DNA from: Arcobacter sp. EP1
Lineage (GTDB): Bacteria > Campylobacterota > Campylobacteria > Campylobacterales > Arcobacteraceae
Length of the DNA stretch: 64,000 bases
Reading direction: 5' to 3'
Assembly (NCBI GenBank): GCA_001655195.1
Contig: LPNY01000139.1
Span: forward strand, 252,554 to 316,553
The notes under the pieces are model-generated. The model searched no databases, was not told the origin of the DNA, and was given only the letters and a program-made list of their open reading frames with translations. Each line of letters starts with the position of its first letter. Within the stretch, counting starts at the first letter, position 1. Positions 37,718 to 47,600 of the stretch are shown here, one piece after another. The position numbers and the translations under genes are program-made.

Positions 37718-39103
37718 ATGTCTACTGAACAAATTTTAAAAAACACAAATGCCCAATTACTGGATGAGTTTAATGCTTCTGTTATGTTTGATAAAGAACT
37801 TTATGATCAAGATATTAGAGGTTCAATTGCTCATTCTAAGATGTTATGTGAACAAGGTCTTTTAACAAAAGAAGACCAACTTGATATTGAATTAGGTTTA
37901 GTTCAAGTTCGAAAAGAGATTGAATCAGGTAATTTTACATTTAAAATCTCAGATGAAGATATTCATATGGCAGTTGAGGGAAGACTCACTGAAATTATTG
38001 GTGATGCAGGTAAAAGACTACATACTGCACGAAGTCGAAATGATCAAGTTGCAACAGATTTTAGACTCTACGTTAAAGAGAAAAACCATAGCATTATGAT
38101 ACAGCTTAAAGAGGTTGTAGAAACATTTGTTAATGTTGCTTCAAAACATACTAAATCACTGATTCCTGGAATGACTCATTTACAACATGCACAGCCAATT
38201 AACTTTGGATATCATATGTTAGCATATGCGAATATGTTTAAACGTGATTTTGAGCGTTTTGAGAGTTCTGCACAGCGTAATGATGTATCAGCATTAGGAA
38301 GTGCCGCATTAGCTGGAACACCTCATAATATTGATAGATTTCAAACCTGTGAGACACTAGGATTTGATAGACCAACAGATTGTGCTTTAGATACAGTTAG
38401 TGATAGAGATTTTGCTTTAGAGATTTTGTTTAATATTTCAACAGCGATGATGCATATCTCGCGAATCTCTGAAGAGTTGATTCTTTGGTCATCATATGAG
38501 TTTCAGTTTATTAAAATGAGTGATGAGTATGCAACAACCTCTTCAATTATGCCTCAAAAGAAAAATCCAGACGTTCCTGAGCTTTTACGAGGTAAAACAG
38601 GACGAGCATATGGAAATTTAATCTCACTATTAACTGTGATGAAGGGATTACCATTAGCTTATAATAAAGATACCCAAGAAGACAAAGAAGGGGTTTTTGA
38701 TTCAGTTAAAACAATGGAGATTTCATTATCAATATTAAACGAAGTAATTAAAACAATGAAAGTTAACATTGATAACATGGAGGATGCTTGTAAAATTGGA
38801 CACCTAAGTGCAACAGATTTAGCTGATTATTTAGTTCAAAAACAAAATATGCCATTTAGAACAGCCTACTATATTACAAAATCTGTAGTTGCAAAAGCAG
38901 ATGAACTTAATCTTGATATGAGTGAACTTAATATTGAACAAATTAGATCATCTCATACAGATATCAAAGATATTGATGAAGAAGTTGTTAGTTTCTTAGA
39001 TTTACGTAACTCTATGAATGCACGAAACTCTTTTGGTGGAACATCTACAGAACAGACAAAAGTACAAATCAATAAATTTAAAAGTTGGTTAGAAAACGAA
39101 TAG
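37718..39103 (+). CDS. argH: argininosuccinate lyase
   Basis: 461 residues, usual length. The family signature [11 protein letters not shown] (about 279-289) with catalytic Ser, TARSRNDQV near 108-116 and the [10 protein letters not shown] motif are intact. It makes arginine and fumarate from argininosuccinate, the last step of arginine synthesis. argC lies about 2.5 kb downstream, so the arginine genes are scattered and not in one operon. Confidence 0.96.
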   Translation: MSTEQILKNTNAQLLDEFNASVMFDKELYDQDIRGSIAHSKMLCEQGLLTKEDQLDIELGLVQVRKEIESGNFTFKISDEDIHMAVEGRLTEIIGDAGKRLHTARSRNDQVATDFRLYVKEKNHSIMIQLKEVVETFVNVASKHTKSLIPGMTHLQHAQPINFGYHMLAYANMFKRDFERFESSAQRNDVSALGSAALAGTPHNIDRFQTCETLGFDRPTDCALDTVSDRDFALEILFNISTAMMHISRISEELILWSSYEFQFIKMSDEYATTSSIMPQKKNPDVPELLRGKTGRAYGNLISLLTVMKGLPLAYNKDTQEDKEGVFDSVKTMEISLSILNEVIKTMKVNIDNMEDACKIGHLSATDLADYLVQKQNMPFRTAYYITKSVVAKADELNLDMSELNIEQIRSSHTDIKDIDEEVVSFLDLRNSMNARNSFGGTSTEQTKVQINKFKSWLENE

Positions 39104-39120
39104 TTAGTAGATAGAAAATG

Positions 39121-39154
39121 AAAAAAGGTATCTCAAGTAAGAGATACCTTTTTT
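39121..39154. terminator. bidirectional terminator between argH and cheV
   Basis: AAAAAAGGTATCTC pairs with GAGATACCTTTTTT around AAGTAA. With A-runs on the left and T-runs on the right, it works for both convergent genes. Confidence 0.85.
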
Positions 39155-39165
39155 TTAGTTTTTAA

Positions 39166-40071
39166 TTAAGAAAGATACTTTCTAGTTTCTGAATAAAGTG
39201 CATCAATATCTGTTTTTCCAACAAATCCTTCTACACCAATTTCATGCATTTTATGTCGTACAGCATCTGTTGTCATTGAAGAGTTTACAAGTACAGGAAT
39301 ACGTTCATAAACACTACTACTTTTGATAAATGTTGCCACTTGATAACCATCGGCTTCAGGCATTTCAATATCAGTAATAATTAAACCAATTTTATCAGGT
39401 CCAACTTCTTCAACTCTTTGAATTAATGATTGTCCATCTTTATAAATTTCATAGTTTATTTTTGCTTTTTGGAAGAACTTCTTAAGAACCTCTCTTGCAA
39501 CTCCTGAATCTTCAGCAGCTAATACAACTTTTTCTGTTGAAAATGGTGCTTCAACATATTTGTTGATTGCTTCATCTTCATCGCCACCCCAACCAATATC
39601 TTTTAGAAGTTGCTCAGCATTAAAGACTGTACATAACTCATCCTTATCATCAACTTTTACATATGTTGTATAGGTGATTTTAGAGTTTGTCTCTTCAGAG
39701 TGTCGTAACTCTTCAGTTGTTTTTTCAACGATATTAATCATATCTTTAATTAAGAAACCAACTTTTTTATTGTTGAACTCACAGTAAATAATTAGTTGAT
39801 AATCTTTTAATTCTAGTGGTTTTAAACCTAGCCAAGCATCAAGGTTGATGAGTGTAACAGGTTCCCCACGAATTGTTGCAATACCTGCAATAATATCCGT
39901 GTCTGTTGGTGTATCATTAATCGTTACTTCTTCTGTAATAATAAAAGCTTTTACTTTTGCAATATTAATTGCATAAACGTTTTCATAACCTGTAAAAAAA
40001 ACTGCTAACTGTTGAACATTTCGTAAATGTCCTTGTGTCATTTGTTCTACACTACCGTTTATACCGCTCAT
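39166..40071 (-). CDS. cheV: CheV chemotaxis coupling protein
   Basis: 301 residues, CheW domain (about 20-165) plus receiver domain (about 175-301). The receiver has acidic residues in LAAEDSG, phosphoacceptor Asp in IITDIEMPEADG (about Asp231) and Lys in FVGKTD. CheV couples chemoreceptors to the CheA kinase and adapts by phosphorylation. Single gene. Confidence 0.93.
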   Translation of the reverse strand: MSGINGSVEQMTQGHLRNVQQLAVFFTGYENVYAINIAKVKAFIITEEVTINDTPTDTDIIAGIATIRGEPVTLINLDAWLGLKPLELKDYQLIIYCEFNNKKVGFLIKDMINIVEKTTEELRHSEETNSKITYTTYVKVDDKDELCTVFNAEQLLKDIGWGGDEDEAINKYVEAPFSTEKVVLAAEDSGVAREVLKKFFQKAKINYEIYKDGQSLIQRVEEVGPDKIGLIITDIEMPEADGYQVATFIKSSSVYERIPVLVNSSMTTDAVRHKMHEIGVEGFVGKTDIDALYSETRKYLS

Positions 40072-40143
40072 TTAAGTCCCTTTCAGTTTTATACTAAATT
40101 ATATATCTTTTTTTCTTATAAGCAAATTATTTTTTAGGTTTAA

Positions 40144-40791
40144 CTACTTTTTTGCCAATATTTTTTGAATGGTTACTGAGGCCATCATTAATCCAAAAGA
40201 GCCAGTAACTCCTTCGAAACTTCCCTTTTCAATACAGTTTGGATTTTCACTTGAAAAAATTACTTTAAACTTTTTTTTGAAGCCTCGTTGTTTTAATTCA
40301 TTACGTATTTTTCGAATAAATGGGTCATTGAATGTATCCCAAATTGATTTATATTCTATTTTAGAAGGATCAATTCGTTTAGCACTACCACTGGTTGTTA
40401 TTACTTTAGTGAAATATTTTTGAATGAGCCGCACCTTTGGCGGAATATCATCAATAGCATCTAAAATATAATCATAAGATGAGAAGTCAAACTCATCCAC
40501 CCATTGGGGTGTTATTTTTAAGTTATGTATTTCAACTTCAGGGTATTTCTCTTTTAGGGCTTCAACTTTTATACGCCCAATGTTACCTTCACTTCCAAGT
40601 TGACGATTGAGGTTTGATTCCTCATAAGTATCAAAATCTACAATAGTAATATTGGTAATACCAGTACGGTAAAGTGCATCCAGTGCAAAGGAACCAACCC
40701 CTCCAACACCTAGTAGTATCAGTTTTGTATTTTGAAATTTTTCAAAGTTATCATCCCCAAAGAGTTTGAGGGTTCTATCATATCGCGACAT
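40144..40791 (-). CDS. tcdA: TcdA-like tRNA threonylcarbamoyladenosine dehydratase (ThiF fold)
   Basis: 215 residues from the ATG at 40791 (MSRYDRT, the usual TcdA start). The nucleotide site GVGGVGSFALDAL, the NLNRQ motif and DAIDD are intact. It activates the t6A base of tRNA to cyclic t6A (family function). A shorter length than E. coli TcdA (about 268) is common in this phylum. Confidence 0.83.
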   Translation of the reverse strand: MSRYDRTLKLFGDDNFEKFQNTKLILLGVGGVGSFALDALYRTGITNITIVDFDTYEESNLNRQLGSEGNIGRIKVEALKEKYPEVEIHNLKITPQWVDEFDFSSYDYILDAIDDIPPKVRLIQKYFTKVITTSGSAKRIDPSKIEYKSIWDTFNDPFIRKIRNELKQRGFKKKFKVIFSSENPNCIEKGSFEGVTGSFGLMMASVTIQKILAKK

Positions 40792-40830
40792 TATTTTCTC
40801 TTTTATCAATTTTTAGGTATTATAGCAAAT

Positions 40831-41080
40831 AAGTACCAACAACTAAATAAACACAAGTTAGGGAAGAGTAGATTAGTGCTAGTAGTTTAAAAAATATATG
40901 AAGGTTTGCTTTTTGCAAATCGAGTATCTTTTTTAAACTAATCGTGCTGATATAGTCTTATAATCATTCTATTGCTTCATAAAAAATCATTAATGTACGA
41001 TGTACATCTTCAAATTTTTTATAAAACACTAGAACAATTCTAAAACTACCTTACTGATGTTTTTTTAGTTATTGGTACTT
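40831..41080. repeat. 250-bp imperfect inverted repeat (MITE-like or structured RNA)
   Basis: The terminal ~24 bases at each end are near-perfect inverted copies: AAGTACCAACAACTAAATAA at the left against AAGTACCAATAACTAAAAAA read on the other strand at the right. Similarity continues inward (TAGTTTAAAAAA at about 40878 with TTTTTTAAACTA near 40930; TTAATGTACGATGTACATC near 40990). It accounts for 250 of the 320 bases between tcdA and greA, and the greA promoter probably lies within or just after its right end. There is no coding frame. No clear target-site duplication is visible. Confidence 0.6.
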
Positions 41081-41112
41081 TAAAAAATAGAAAATATATT
41101 ATTGGAGAGAGC

Positions 41113-41604
41113 ATGGAAAAAGAACCAATGACCAATGCAGGTTATGAAAAAATTACAGGAGATTTAGATTTTTTAAAGAATACCGAACGACCTGAAACTG
41201 TTATCGCATTAGATGAAGCTCGACAACTTGGTGACTTAAAAGAGAATGCTGAGTACCATGCAGCAAAAGAAAAACTAGCGATTATTGATGCTCAAATAGC
41301 AGAATTAGGAGCAATCATATCTAAAGCTGTTATTATTGACCCTGCAACTTTACCTCATGATAAAGTTGCATTTGGTTCAACAATTGATTTAGTTAATGTT
41401 GATACAGATGAAGAGTTTACTTATACAATCGTTGGAGGTGTTGAAGCAAATGCTGATAAAGGAATGATTTCATTTAATTCACCTTTGGCTAAGCAGTTAT
41501 TGGGAAAAGAAGAGGGTGATGAAATTAACGCAACGCTTCCTGGCGGTGCAAAAACATTTGAAGTGTTAGACGTTTATTATAAGGAGATTGTAATCAATGA
41601 TTAA
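41113..41604 (+). CDS. greA: transcript cleavage factor GreA
   Basis: 163 residues. N-terminal coiled coil with QLGDLKENAEYHAAKEKL, containing the acidic tip that rescues backtracked RNA polymerase, then a C-terminal FKBP-like domain ending in GGAKTFEVLDVYY. Starts behind GGAGAGAGC. Its last codons overlap argC by eight bases, which ties greA and argC together. Confidence 0.95.
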   Translation: MEKEPMTNAGYEKITGDLDFLKNTERPETVIALDEARQLGDLKENAEYHAAKEKLAIIDAQIAELGAIISKAVIIDPATLPHDKVAFGSTIDLVNVDTDEEFTYTIVGGVEANADKGMISFNSPLAKQLLGKEEGDEINATLPGGAKTFEVLDVYYKEIVIND

Positions 41605-42604
41605 TGTAGCGATTATTGGTGCCACAGGATACACAGGACTTGAACTTGTAAAGATTCTTGTTAACCACTCAAAATTTAATATTACCTATATTGCAAACTC
41701 TACAGGTGAGCAACGTGTTGATGAATTGCATCCGTGTTTACAAAATGTTATTTCATTGGATGTGAGTAAAGCTGACGTAAATGATGTGGCAAAACATGCC
41801 CAGCTTGCATTTTTGGCATTGCCGCATAAAACTTCTATGTCTTTTGCCAAAGAGTTATTAACTCTTGGCGTAAAAGTAGTTGATTTAAGTGCAGATTACC
41901 GACTAGAGTTAGAGACATACGAAAAAAATTATTGTCCTCATGAAGATAAAGAGAACCTTCCAAATAGTGCTTATGGATTACCAGAGTATTTCAAAAAGGA
42001 TATTGCTTCTACAAATCTTGTGGCAAATCCAGGATGTTACCCAACTGCATCATTATTAGCCCTGTTGCCATTTATTGATTACATTGACGAAAATGCTCCA
42101 GTGTTTATTGATGCAAAATCAGGAGTAAGTGGTGCAGGAAAAAAACTTAATGAAATAACACAGTTTTGTACAGTTAATGAAAATATCTTTGCTTATAACC
42201 CTTTTGAGCATCGTCATATGCCAGAAATAGAAGAGAAAGTTAAAATTTTACATAACAAAGAGTTATCCATCAATTTTGTTCCTCATTTGATTAATGCAAC
42301 ACGAGGTATGTTAGTATCTGTTTATGCAACACTCAAAGAAGATGTTGATGTGGATGCAGTATTAGAAAAAGCTTATGGAACAAGTGAGTTTGTACGTATC
42401 AAAGATAAGCCAGTGGATATTAAAGCAACGGCAGGAACAAATTTCTGTGACCTATTTGTTAAAAAGAATGGAAAAGCACTCTTTATAAACTCATCAATCG
42501 ATAATTTACTTCGTGGTGCATCTTCACAAGCGGTATGTAATGCTAACATTATGTGTGGTTTTGAAGAGGGTGAAGGAATCCCAAAAATTGCCTATGTGCC
42601 TTAA
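41597..42604 (+). CDS. argC: N-acetyl-gamma-glutamyl-phosphate reductase
   Basis: 335 residues. The NADP site GATGYTGLEL (about 8-17), catalytic cysteine in NPGCYPTASLL (about Cys149) and SGVSGAGK are intact. It carries out the third step of arginine synthesis. It overlaps greA at its start and the LpxH-like gene at its end. Confidence 0.96.
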   Translation: MINVAIIGATGYTGLELVKILVNHSKFNITYIANSTGEQRVDELHPCLQNVISLDVSKADVNDVAKHAQLAFLALPHKTSMSFAKELLTLGVKVVDLSADYRLELETYEKNYCPHEDKENLPNSAYGLPEYFKKDIASTNLVANPGCYPTASLLALLPFIDYIDENAPVFIDAKSGVSGAGKKLNEITQFCTVNENIFAYNPFEHRHMPEIEEKVKILHNKELSINFVPHLINATRGMLVSVYATLKEDVDVDAVLEKAYGTSEFVRIKDKPVDIKATAGTNFCDLFVKKNGKALFINSSIDNLLRGASSQAVCNANIMCGFEEGEGIPKIAYVP

Positions 42605-43295
42605 AATACAGGAAAATGCACTCTTTGTTGCAGATTCTCACTACAATGAACGAAGAGATGAATTCTTAGTTTTTTTAGAAAAACTAAGGGATTCATCTAT
42701 TCAAACGACTCAACTTTTTCTTATGGGAGATATGTTTGATTTTATCTCTGGTGAGAGTAAATACTTTATTAAACGTAACCAAAAAGTTATTAATCTAATT
42801 AATTCTATTGCCGAAACTGTTGAAATTATCTATTTTGAAGGAAATCATGATTATAATTTAAATATTATTTTTCCAAATGTAAAAGTTATTAAAAGAGAAA
42901 TACAACCTCTTTATGCTACTTATAATGAAAAAAAGGTAGGACTTTCACATGGGGATATTTTTGTAAATGATAAATTTTATGATCTCTATTGTAAAGTAAT
43001 TCGTAATTCTGTATTACTTAAGTTTCTAAACTTAATTGATTTTAACAATAGCATTTCAAAAAAGATTTATTATACTTTGTTAGATAAGAAAATTTGCTCT
43101 AAAATGACAAATTTTGATAAAATAGTAAAACGAAGAGTTGAACATTATGATTGTGAAATAGTTATTGAAGGTCACTTCCATCAAGGAGATGAATTTCAAG
43201 TCAATCATAAAAGGTATAAAAATATTCCATCTTTATCATGCTCACAAGAGTATACACGTTTGGAAAACAATGTTTTTATAGGAGAGAGACTTTGA
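42594..43295 (+). CDS. LpxH-like metallophosphoesterase
   Basis: 233 residues from the ATG at 42594, which overlaps argC by 11 bases. Calcineurin-type metal motifs are FVADSHYNERR, LMGDMFDF, EGNHDYN, SHGD and EGHFHQGD. This pattern is that of UDP-2,3-diacylglucosamine hydrolase (lipid A step four) and relatives; the replacement of DxH by DSH is usual. Function in lipid A synthesis is likely but the family is broad. Confidence 0.78.
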   Translation: MCLKIQENALFVADSHYNERRDEFLVFLEKLRDSSIQTTQLFLMGDMFDFISGESKYFIKRNQKVINLINSIAETVEIIYFEGNHDYNLNIIFPNVKVIKREIQPLYATYNEKKVGLSHGDIFVNDKFYDLYCKVIRNSVLLKFLNLIDFNNSISKKIYYTLLDKKICSKMTNFDKIVKRRVEHYDCEIVIEGHFHQGDEFQVNHKRYKNIPSLSCSQEYTRLENNVFIGERL

Positions 43296-43846
43296 ATCAA
43301 ATGATTTTAATGGGTTTTGCCATTGTTCTGGGATTACTTATTATTACACTTGTTATACTTGTTATAAATTTAAACAAAACCAAGACGGCTCGAAGAGTTA
43401 GTCAAAGATATCATGATGAGCGTCAATTGCTCAATATCCATATTTTTGAGTTACCACCGGGGGTTGAAAAAATACCACGACAAGAGATGTTTGGTGCATT
43501 ACGAAGTATTTTCAAAGTTTTTAAATCCTTAGACTATAAAAAAAGTAATATTGCTGATTTTAGTAAACAGCAGTGGCACTCTTGGCAAGTGGGTATTTTA
43601 TTTCGTTTTTATAAAATGGAACACGAATTTCCAATTGACCATCCCGAAGATATTTTTCCTGAAGATATTTTAACCCTTAAAGACAAAGATTTACGCTTTT
43701 TACTCAATGATATTATGGTACGATACAAGCGAGATGTAGAACTGGATAGAACACGAGATTCACTTAGCCGTGATATTCGTTGGTCAGGACGTGATATCGC
43801 TATTATCTTTTATTTCTTATCTCGATACAAAGAATATGCCCTTTAA
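43292..43846 (+). CDS. membrane-anchored protein of unknown function
   Basis: 184 residues from the TTG at 43292 (AGGAG upstream; TTGA overlaps the previous stop), or three codons less from the ATG at 43301. One membrane helix at about 4-24 (ILMGFAIVLGLLIITLVILV), then a basic cytosolic domain with many Arg/Asp/His (RRVSQRYHDERQ, DRTRDSLSRDIRWSGRDI). No family recognised. It is translationally coupled to the phosphoesterase gene and overlaps the Shine-Dalgarno of uvrB. Confidence 0.7.
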   Translation: MNQMILMGFAIVLGLLIITLVILVINLNKTKTARRVSQRYHDERQLLNIHIFELPPGVEKIPRQEMFGALRSIFKVFKSLDYKKSNIADFSKQQWHSWQVGILFRFYKMEHEFPIDHPEDIFPEDILTLKDKDLRFLLNDIMVRYKRDVELDRTRDSLSRDIRWSGRDIAIIFYFLSRYKEYAL

Positions 43847-43850
43847 GGAG
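43845..43850 (+). promoter_or_regulatory. Shine-Dalgarno that fixes an AUA start of uvrB
   Basis: AAGGAG, followed by TAATCA and then ATA at 43857. The TAA at 43851-43853 stops the uvrB frame, so no start can lie further upstream, and ATA is the only codon at proper spacing. Confidence 0.7.
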
Positions 43851-43856
43851 TAATCA

Positions 43857-45830
43857 ATAGCACAATTCAAAGTAGAAAGCGCTTATGAACCAGCAGGTGA
43901 CCAACCTAACGCAATCCAACAAATCAGTGATTCAATCAACAGTGGCAACAAATACAATACGCTCTTAGGGGTTACGGGTTCAGGTAAAACGTATACCATG
44001 GCAAAGGTGATTGAAAAAACTCAAAAACCAACGCTAATTATGACCCATAATAAAACGCTTGCCGCGCAGCTTTATTCAGAGTTTAAAGCCTTTTTCCCTA
44101 ACAATCATGTGGAATATTTTATCTCTTATTATGACTATTATCAACCAGAAGCTTACATTCCACGAAGTGATTTGTTTATAGAAAAAGATAGTTCTATTAA
44201 CTCTGAACTTGAACGTTTACGTCTTAGCGCCACGGCCTCACTGCTAAGTTTTGACGATGTTATTGTCATAGCTTCCGTATCTGCAAACTATGGATTAGGA
44301 AATCCAGCTGAGTACAAATCCATGGTTCAAAAACTAGAAGTAGGATTTGAGTACTCACAACGACAACTTCTTTTAAAACTTATAGATATGGGTTACAAAC
44401 GAAATGATAAGTTTTTTGACCGTGCTGATTTTCGTGTTAATGGTGATGTTATTGATGTATTTCCGGCCTATTGGGAAGATGAGTTCATACGAGTAGAATT
44501 TTTTGGAGATGAAGTTGAATCCATATCTATTCATGAGTATTTAACTAACAACCGAAACAAAGATGTTCAAGATGTGACGATTTACTCTGTTAACCCCTTT
44601 GTTGTTACTAGTGATAACCTCGGTCGTGCAGTTAAACAAATCGAAGAGGAGTTAGATGAACGTTTAACAAATCTAAAAGAAAATGATAAACTCGTAGAAC
44701 ATCAACGTTTAAAACAGCGAGTAGAGTTCGATTTAGAGATGATAGAAGGTACGGGTATGTGTAAGGGAATAGAAAACTATGCTCGACACTTAACTGGTCT
44801 GAAACCGGGTGAAACCCCATACTCGATGATGGATTATTTTGAACAAATAGGAAAAGACTTTTTACTCATTGTTGATGAGTCACACGTTTCACTGCCACAG
44901 TTTAGAGGAATGCACGCAGCAGATAGAAGTCGAAAAGAAGTTTTGGTTGAGTATGGGTTTAGATTACCAAGTGCGTTAGATAACCGCCCACTAATGTTTG
45001 ATGAATTTATTAACAAAGCACCCCACTATTTATTTGTGAGTGCTACTCCAAATGAATTAGAAACTAATATGAGTTCAGTCGTTGCAGAACAAATTATTCG
45101 TCCAACGGGACTTCTTGATCCTGTTATTGATATCCAAGATAGTGAATACCAAGTAGAAAAACTGCATGACGAAATCAAAAAAGTAGTTGAAAAAAACGAA
45201 CGAGTTTTAGTGACGGTTCTAACCAAAAAAATGGCAGAAGAGTTAACAACCTATTATTCTGATTTAGGAATCAAAGTCAAATACATGCACAGTGAAATTG
45301 ATGCCATCGAGCGAAACCAAATCATACGAGAACTGCGTCTTGGAGAGTTTGATGTTCTTGTAGGGATTAACTTACTTCGAGAAGGTTTAGATATTCCAGA
45401 AACATCATTGGTGGCTATTTTAGATGCAGATAAAGAAGGGTTCTTACGAAGTAAAACTTCACTTATTCAAACCATGGGACGAGGAGCACGAAATGAAAAT
45501 GGTCGTGTTATTTTATTTGCCAAAAAAATAACAGACTCCATGCAGTTTGCTATTGATGTGACAAACAAAAGACGAGAAATTCAGCAAGCCCATAATAAAA
45601 AACATGGTATCACTCCAACAACAACTAAACGAACACTTGATGAAAATCTAAAAATGGAAGAGTACGATGATGTTGCTTGGAAAATGGATAAGATGGAAAA
45701 AATGCCAGCAGCAGAAAGAAAGAAAATGTTGGTTGAGTTGAATAAGGCGATGACGAAAGCGGCGAGGGATTTAAACTTCGAAGAGGCGATTCGTTTAAGG
45801 GATGAGATTGAGAAGATAAAGAAACTTTGA
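43857..45830 (+). CDS. uvrB: excinuclease ABC subunit B with an AUA start
   Basis: 657 residues, normal length. The N-terminal (M)[19 protein letters not shown] and Walker [11 protein letters not shown] (about 37-46) lie before the first in-frame ATG (43989-43991), and the protein cannot work without them. The next features are the beta-hairpin region ([12 protein letters not shown]), helicase motifs ([32 protein letters not shown]) and the C-terminal UvrC-binding UVR motif ([12 protein letters not shown]). UvrB verifies damage in nucleotide excision repair with UvrA and UvrC. The start codon is ATA, with AAGGAG six bases before it. AUA starts are very rare in bacteria and usually give low, IF3-sensitive translation. 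Confidence 0.93.
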   Translation: MAQFKVESAYEPAGDQPNAIQQISDSINSGNKYNTLLGVTGSGKTYTMAKVIEKTQKPTLIMTHNKTLAAQLYSEFKAFFPNNHVEYFISYYDYYQPEAYIPRSDLFIEKDSSINSELERLRLSATASLLSFDDVIVIASVSANYGLGNPAEYKSMVQKLEVGFEYSQRQLLLKLIDMGYKRNDKFFDRADFRVNGDVIDVFPAYWEDEFIRVEFFGDEVESISIHEYLTNNRNKDVQDVTIYSVNPFVVTSDNLGRAVKQIEEELDERLTNLKENDKLVEHQRLKQRVEFDLEMIEGTGMCKGIENYARHLTGLKPGETPYSMMDYFEQIGKDFLLIVDESHVSLPQFRGMHAADRSRKEVLVEYGFRLPSALDNRPLMFDEFINKAPHYLFVSATPNELETNMSSVVAEQIIRPTGLLDPVIDIQDSEYQVEKLHDEIKKVVEKNERVLVTVLTKKMAEELTTYYSDLGIKVKYMHSEIDAIERNQIIRELRLGEFDVLVGINLLREGLDIPETSLVAILDADKEGFLRSKTSLIQTMGRGARNENGRVILFAKKITDSMQFAIDVTNKRREIQQAHNKKHGITPTTTKRTLDENLKMEEYDDVAWKMDKMEKMPAAERKKMLVELNKAMTKAARDLNFEEAIRLRDEIEKIKKL

Positions 45831-45963
45831 TAATAGAAACTATCTTTTAGCTTCTAACTTCGTTGAAAATTTGAATAATCTACTCATTACCTACAAGGTT
45901 AATCCTACGATTATCAAATTTCCGCCTTGCTATAAACTAAAATCTAATTCCTCTTATCAAATT

Positions 45964-46263
45964 TTAGTCTATAATCTTTGTTATATCTTTTTTATTTTCT
46001 AGTACAAAACTTGAACTAAGTGTGTATTTAATATTTTCCCCATTACCAGCATTTTGAATTACAGTAAAAGAGCCTTCTATAATATGCTTTTTGACTTCTC
46101 CTAATATTAGATATACAACTGCCGTATTACCTTCAGCTTCTGCATATGTACAGTCACCGTCTATTTTAAATATGAGCCCAAGTCTACTAATTTCAGTTTC
46201 TGAGTTTAATTGCGCTAAATTATCAATAGTTACATTCCATCCTTCAAATTCTAATCTTCCCAT
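45964..46263 (-). CDS. small protein of unknown function
   Basis: 99 residues, beta-rich, no signal peptide. The sequence begins MGRLEFEGWNVTIDNL, with an AVVYLILGEV stretch and a terminal VLENKKDITKIID. No family recognised. It overlaps the 3' end of a 59-residue membrane protein gene by 20 bases, so the two are co-transcribed. AAGGAATTAA precedes the start. Confidence 0.6.
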   Translation of the reverse strand: MGRLEFEGWNVTIDNLAQLNSETEISRLGLIFKIDGDCTYAEAEGNTAVVYLILGEVKKHIIEGSFTVIQNAGNGENIKYTLSSSFVLENKKDITKIID

Positions 46264-46423
46264 TTAATTCCTTTTTGTAGATTTTAGACAATAATATTAA
46301 ATCAACGTCACAATTCCTGTCACAAAAACTATTTATTTCTAAATTCTTTGATTTTCGTTTTATCGTAGGCATATAGTAGAAAATAAAGAAGAGAATCACA
46401 AGTGTAAAGATAACATAATACAT
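46244..46423 (-). CDS. 59-residue single-helix membrane protein
   Basis: A short frame beginning MYYVIFTLVILFFIFYYMP (one membrane helix), followed by a basic stretch (TIKRKSKNLE) and a soluble tail with two cysteines (FCDRNCDVD). AAAGGAAAGAGT supplies a good ribosome-binding site. Not a named family. It precedes and overlaps the 99-residue gene, forming a two-gene unit. Confidence 0.6.
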   Translation of the reverse strand: MYYVIFTLVILFFIFYYMPTIKRKSKNLEINSFCDRNCDVDLILLSKIYKKELNGKIRI

Positions 46424-46505
46424 ACTCTTTCCTTTATATTAAAGCATATATATAACTTTATCTTAAAAAAAACTCATTAAAATTTCACTATAAAAAATAA
46501 AGAAG

Positions 46506-47159
46506 ATGCCACGAATGAAGAAAGCCACGAAAAAAGACATAGAAATAATAAAAGAAGCCTTTGTTGAAAAATACTCTGATGCTGTTACGGAACTCACGTA
46601 TACGAATGATTTTGAACTACTTATTGCTATCATACTTTCAGCTCAATGTACGGATAAACGGGTGAATATTATTACCCCTGCACTGTTTGAAAAATATCCT
46701 ACTGCTTTTGATTTGGCAGAAGCTAATTTAGATGATGTGAAGGAGTTACTTAAAACGTGTTCATTTTTTAATAATAAAGCAAAAAATATTATCAAGATGG
46801 CACAAAGTGTTATTGAATTACATGGTGGCGATATTCCCCATGATACGAAAAAGCTAATCAAACTCGCAGGTGTTGGAAATAAAACGGCTAATGTATTTAT
46901 GATTGAAGCAGAAGGTGCAAATCTTATGGCTGTAGATACTCACGTTTTTAGAGTCTCTCATCGTTTAGGTCTTAGTGATGGAAAAACAGTGGAACAAACA
47001 GAAGAGCATTTAGTTAAAAAACTCAAAGGCGACTTGCATATTTTCCATCAAGCCATGGTTCTGTTTGGGCGGTATACCTGTAAAGCTATTAAACCTGATT
47101 GCGATAATTGTCTCTTTCCTCATGTTTGTAAAACAACTAAAAGTTTCAAGCCTGCATAA
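46506..47159 (+). CDS. nth: endonuclease III (Nth)
   Basis: 217 residues. Helix-hairpin-helix LAGVGNKTANVF with the catalytic Lys, the catalytic Asp in AVDTHVFRVSHR, and the 4Fe-4S motif C-x6-C-x2-C-x5-C at the C-terminus (CKAIKPDCDNCLFPHVC). It removes oxidised pyrimidines. A NUDIX gene follows after three bases. Confidence 0.95.
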   Translation: MPRMKKATKKDIEIIKEAFVEKYSDAVTELTYTNDFELLIAIILSAQCTDKRVNIITPALFEKYPTAFDLAEANLDDVKELLKTCSFFNNKAKNIIKMAQSVIELHGGDIPHDTKKLIKLAGVGNKTANVFMIEAEGANLMAVDTHVFRVSHRLGLSDGKTVEQTEEHLVKKLKGDLHIFHQAMVLFGRYTCKAIKPDCDNCLFPHVCKTTKSFKPA

Positions 47160-47162
47160 TAG

Positions 47163-47600
47163 ATGAAAACATTACTTCTACTTTTTGTTTTTATTGTCAC
47201 AGGAAGTAATGCCTCAGATATTAATAGTTTAATTGGTAATGCGGGATGTTTAGTAAAACATAACGACAAGGTTTTACTCGTAACTCAAAACAGTGGAAAA
47301 TTTAGTATTCCTGGAGGACTTGCAAATAGTAATGAAACAGCAGTTCAAACAGCAATTCGTGAAACTTATGAAGAGACGCAAATTGTTGTTGAAGCGACTT
47401 CATTATTAAAACAGTTTTCAAATGGGTTTTATATCTTTGCCTGTAAAATTAAAAAATATCCTAAAGAACTTAAACCAACAGTGCTCTATTTATTTGAGAT
47501 AAGAGATGTTGGTTTTTATGATATAAGCAGATTAAAAAAAGAGGAGTTACGATACCCCTCTCAATATGAATTATATTTGCAATTTCAAAAAAAAGATTAG
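47163..47600 (+). CDS. exported NUDIX hydrolase
   Basis: 145 residues with a signal peptide at 1-17 (SNASD cleavage region) and a complete Nudix box, G-x5-E-x7-REUxEE (GGLANSNETAVQTAIRETYEET, about 57-78). The catalytic glutamates are present. An exported Nudix enzyme is unusual, as most act on cytosolic nucleotides. It follows nth by three bases and converges with the next gene. Confidence 0.8.
   Translation: MKTLLLLFVFIVTGSNASDINSLIGNAGCLVKHNDKVLLVTQNSGKFSIPGGLANSNETAVQTAIRETYEETQIVVEATSLLKQFSNGFYIFACKIKKYPKELKPTVLYLFEIRDVGFYDISRLKKEELRYPSQYELYLQFQKKD

Noticed and set aside
43989-45830. uvrB as a 5'-truncated pseudogene
   Set aside because: The sequence upstream of the first ATG encodes the conserved N-terminus and Walker A in frame, with a strong Shine-Dalgarno before ATA.
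46307-46326. TGTGACAG words on the minus strand as another recombination site
   Set aside because: They are codons of the 59-residue membrane protein (FCDRNCD), with a good ribosome-binding site, so no integration site is implied.
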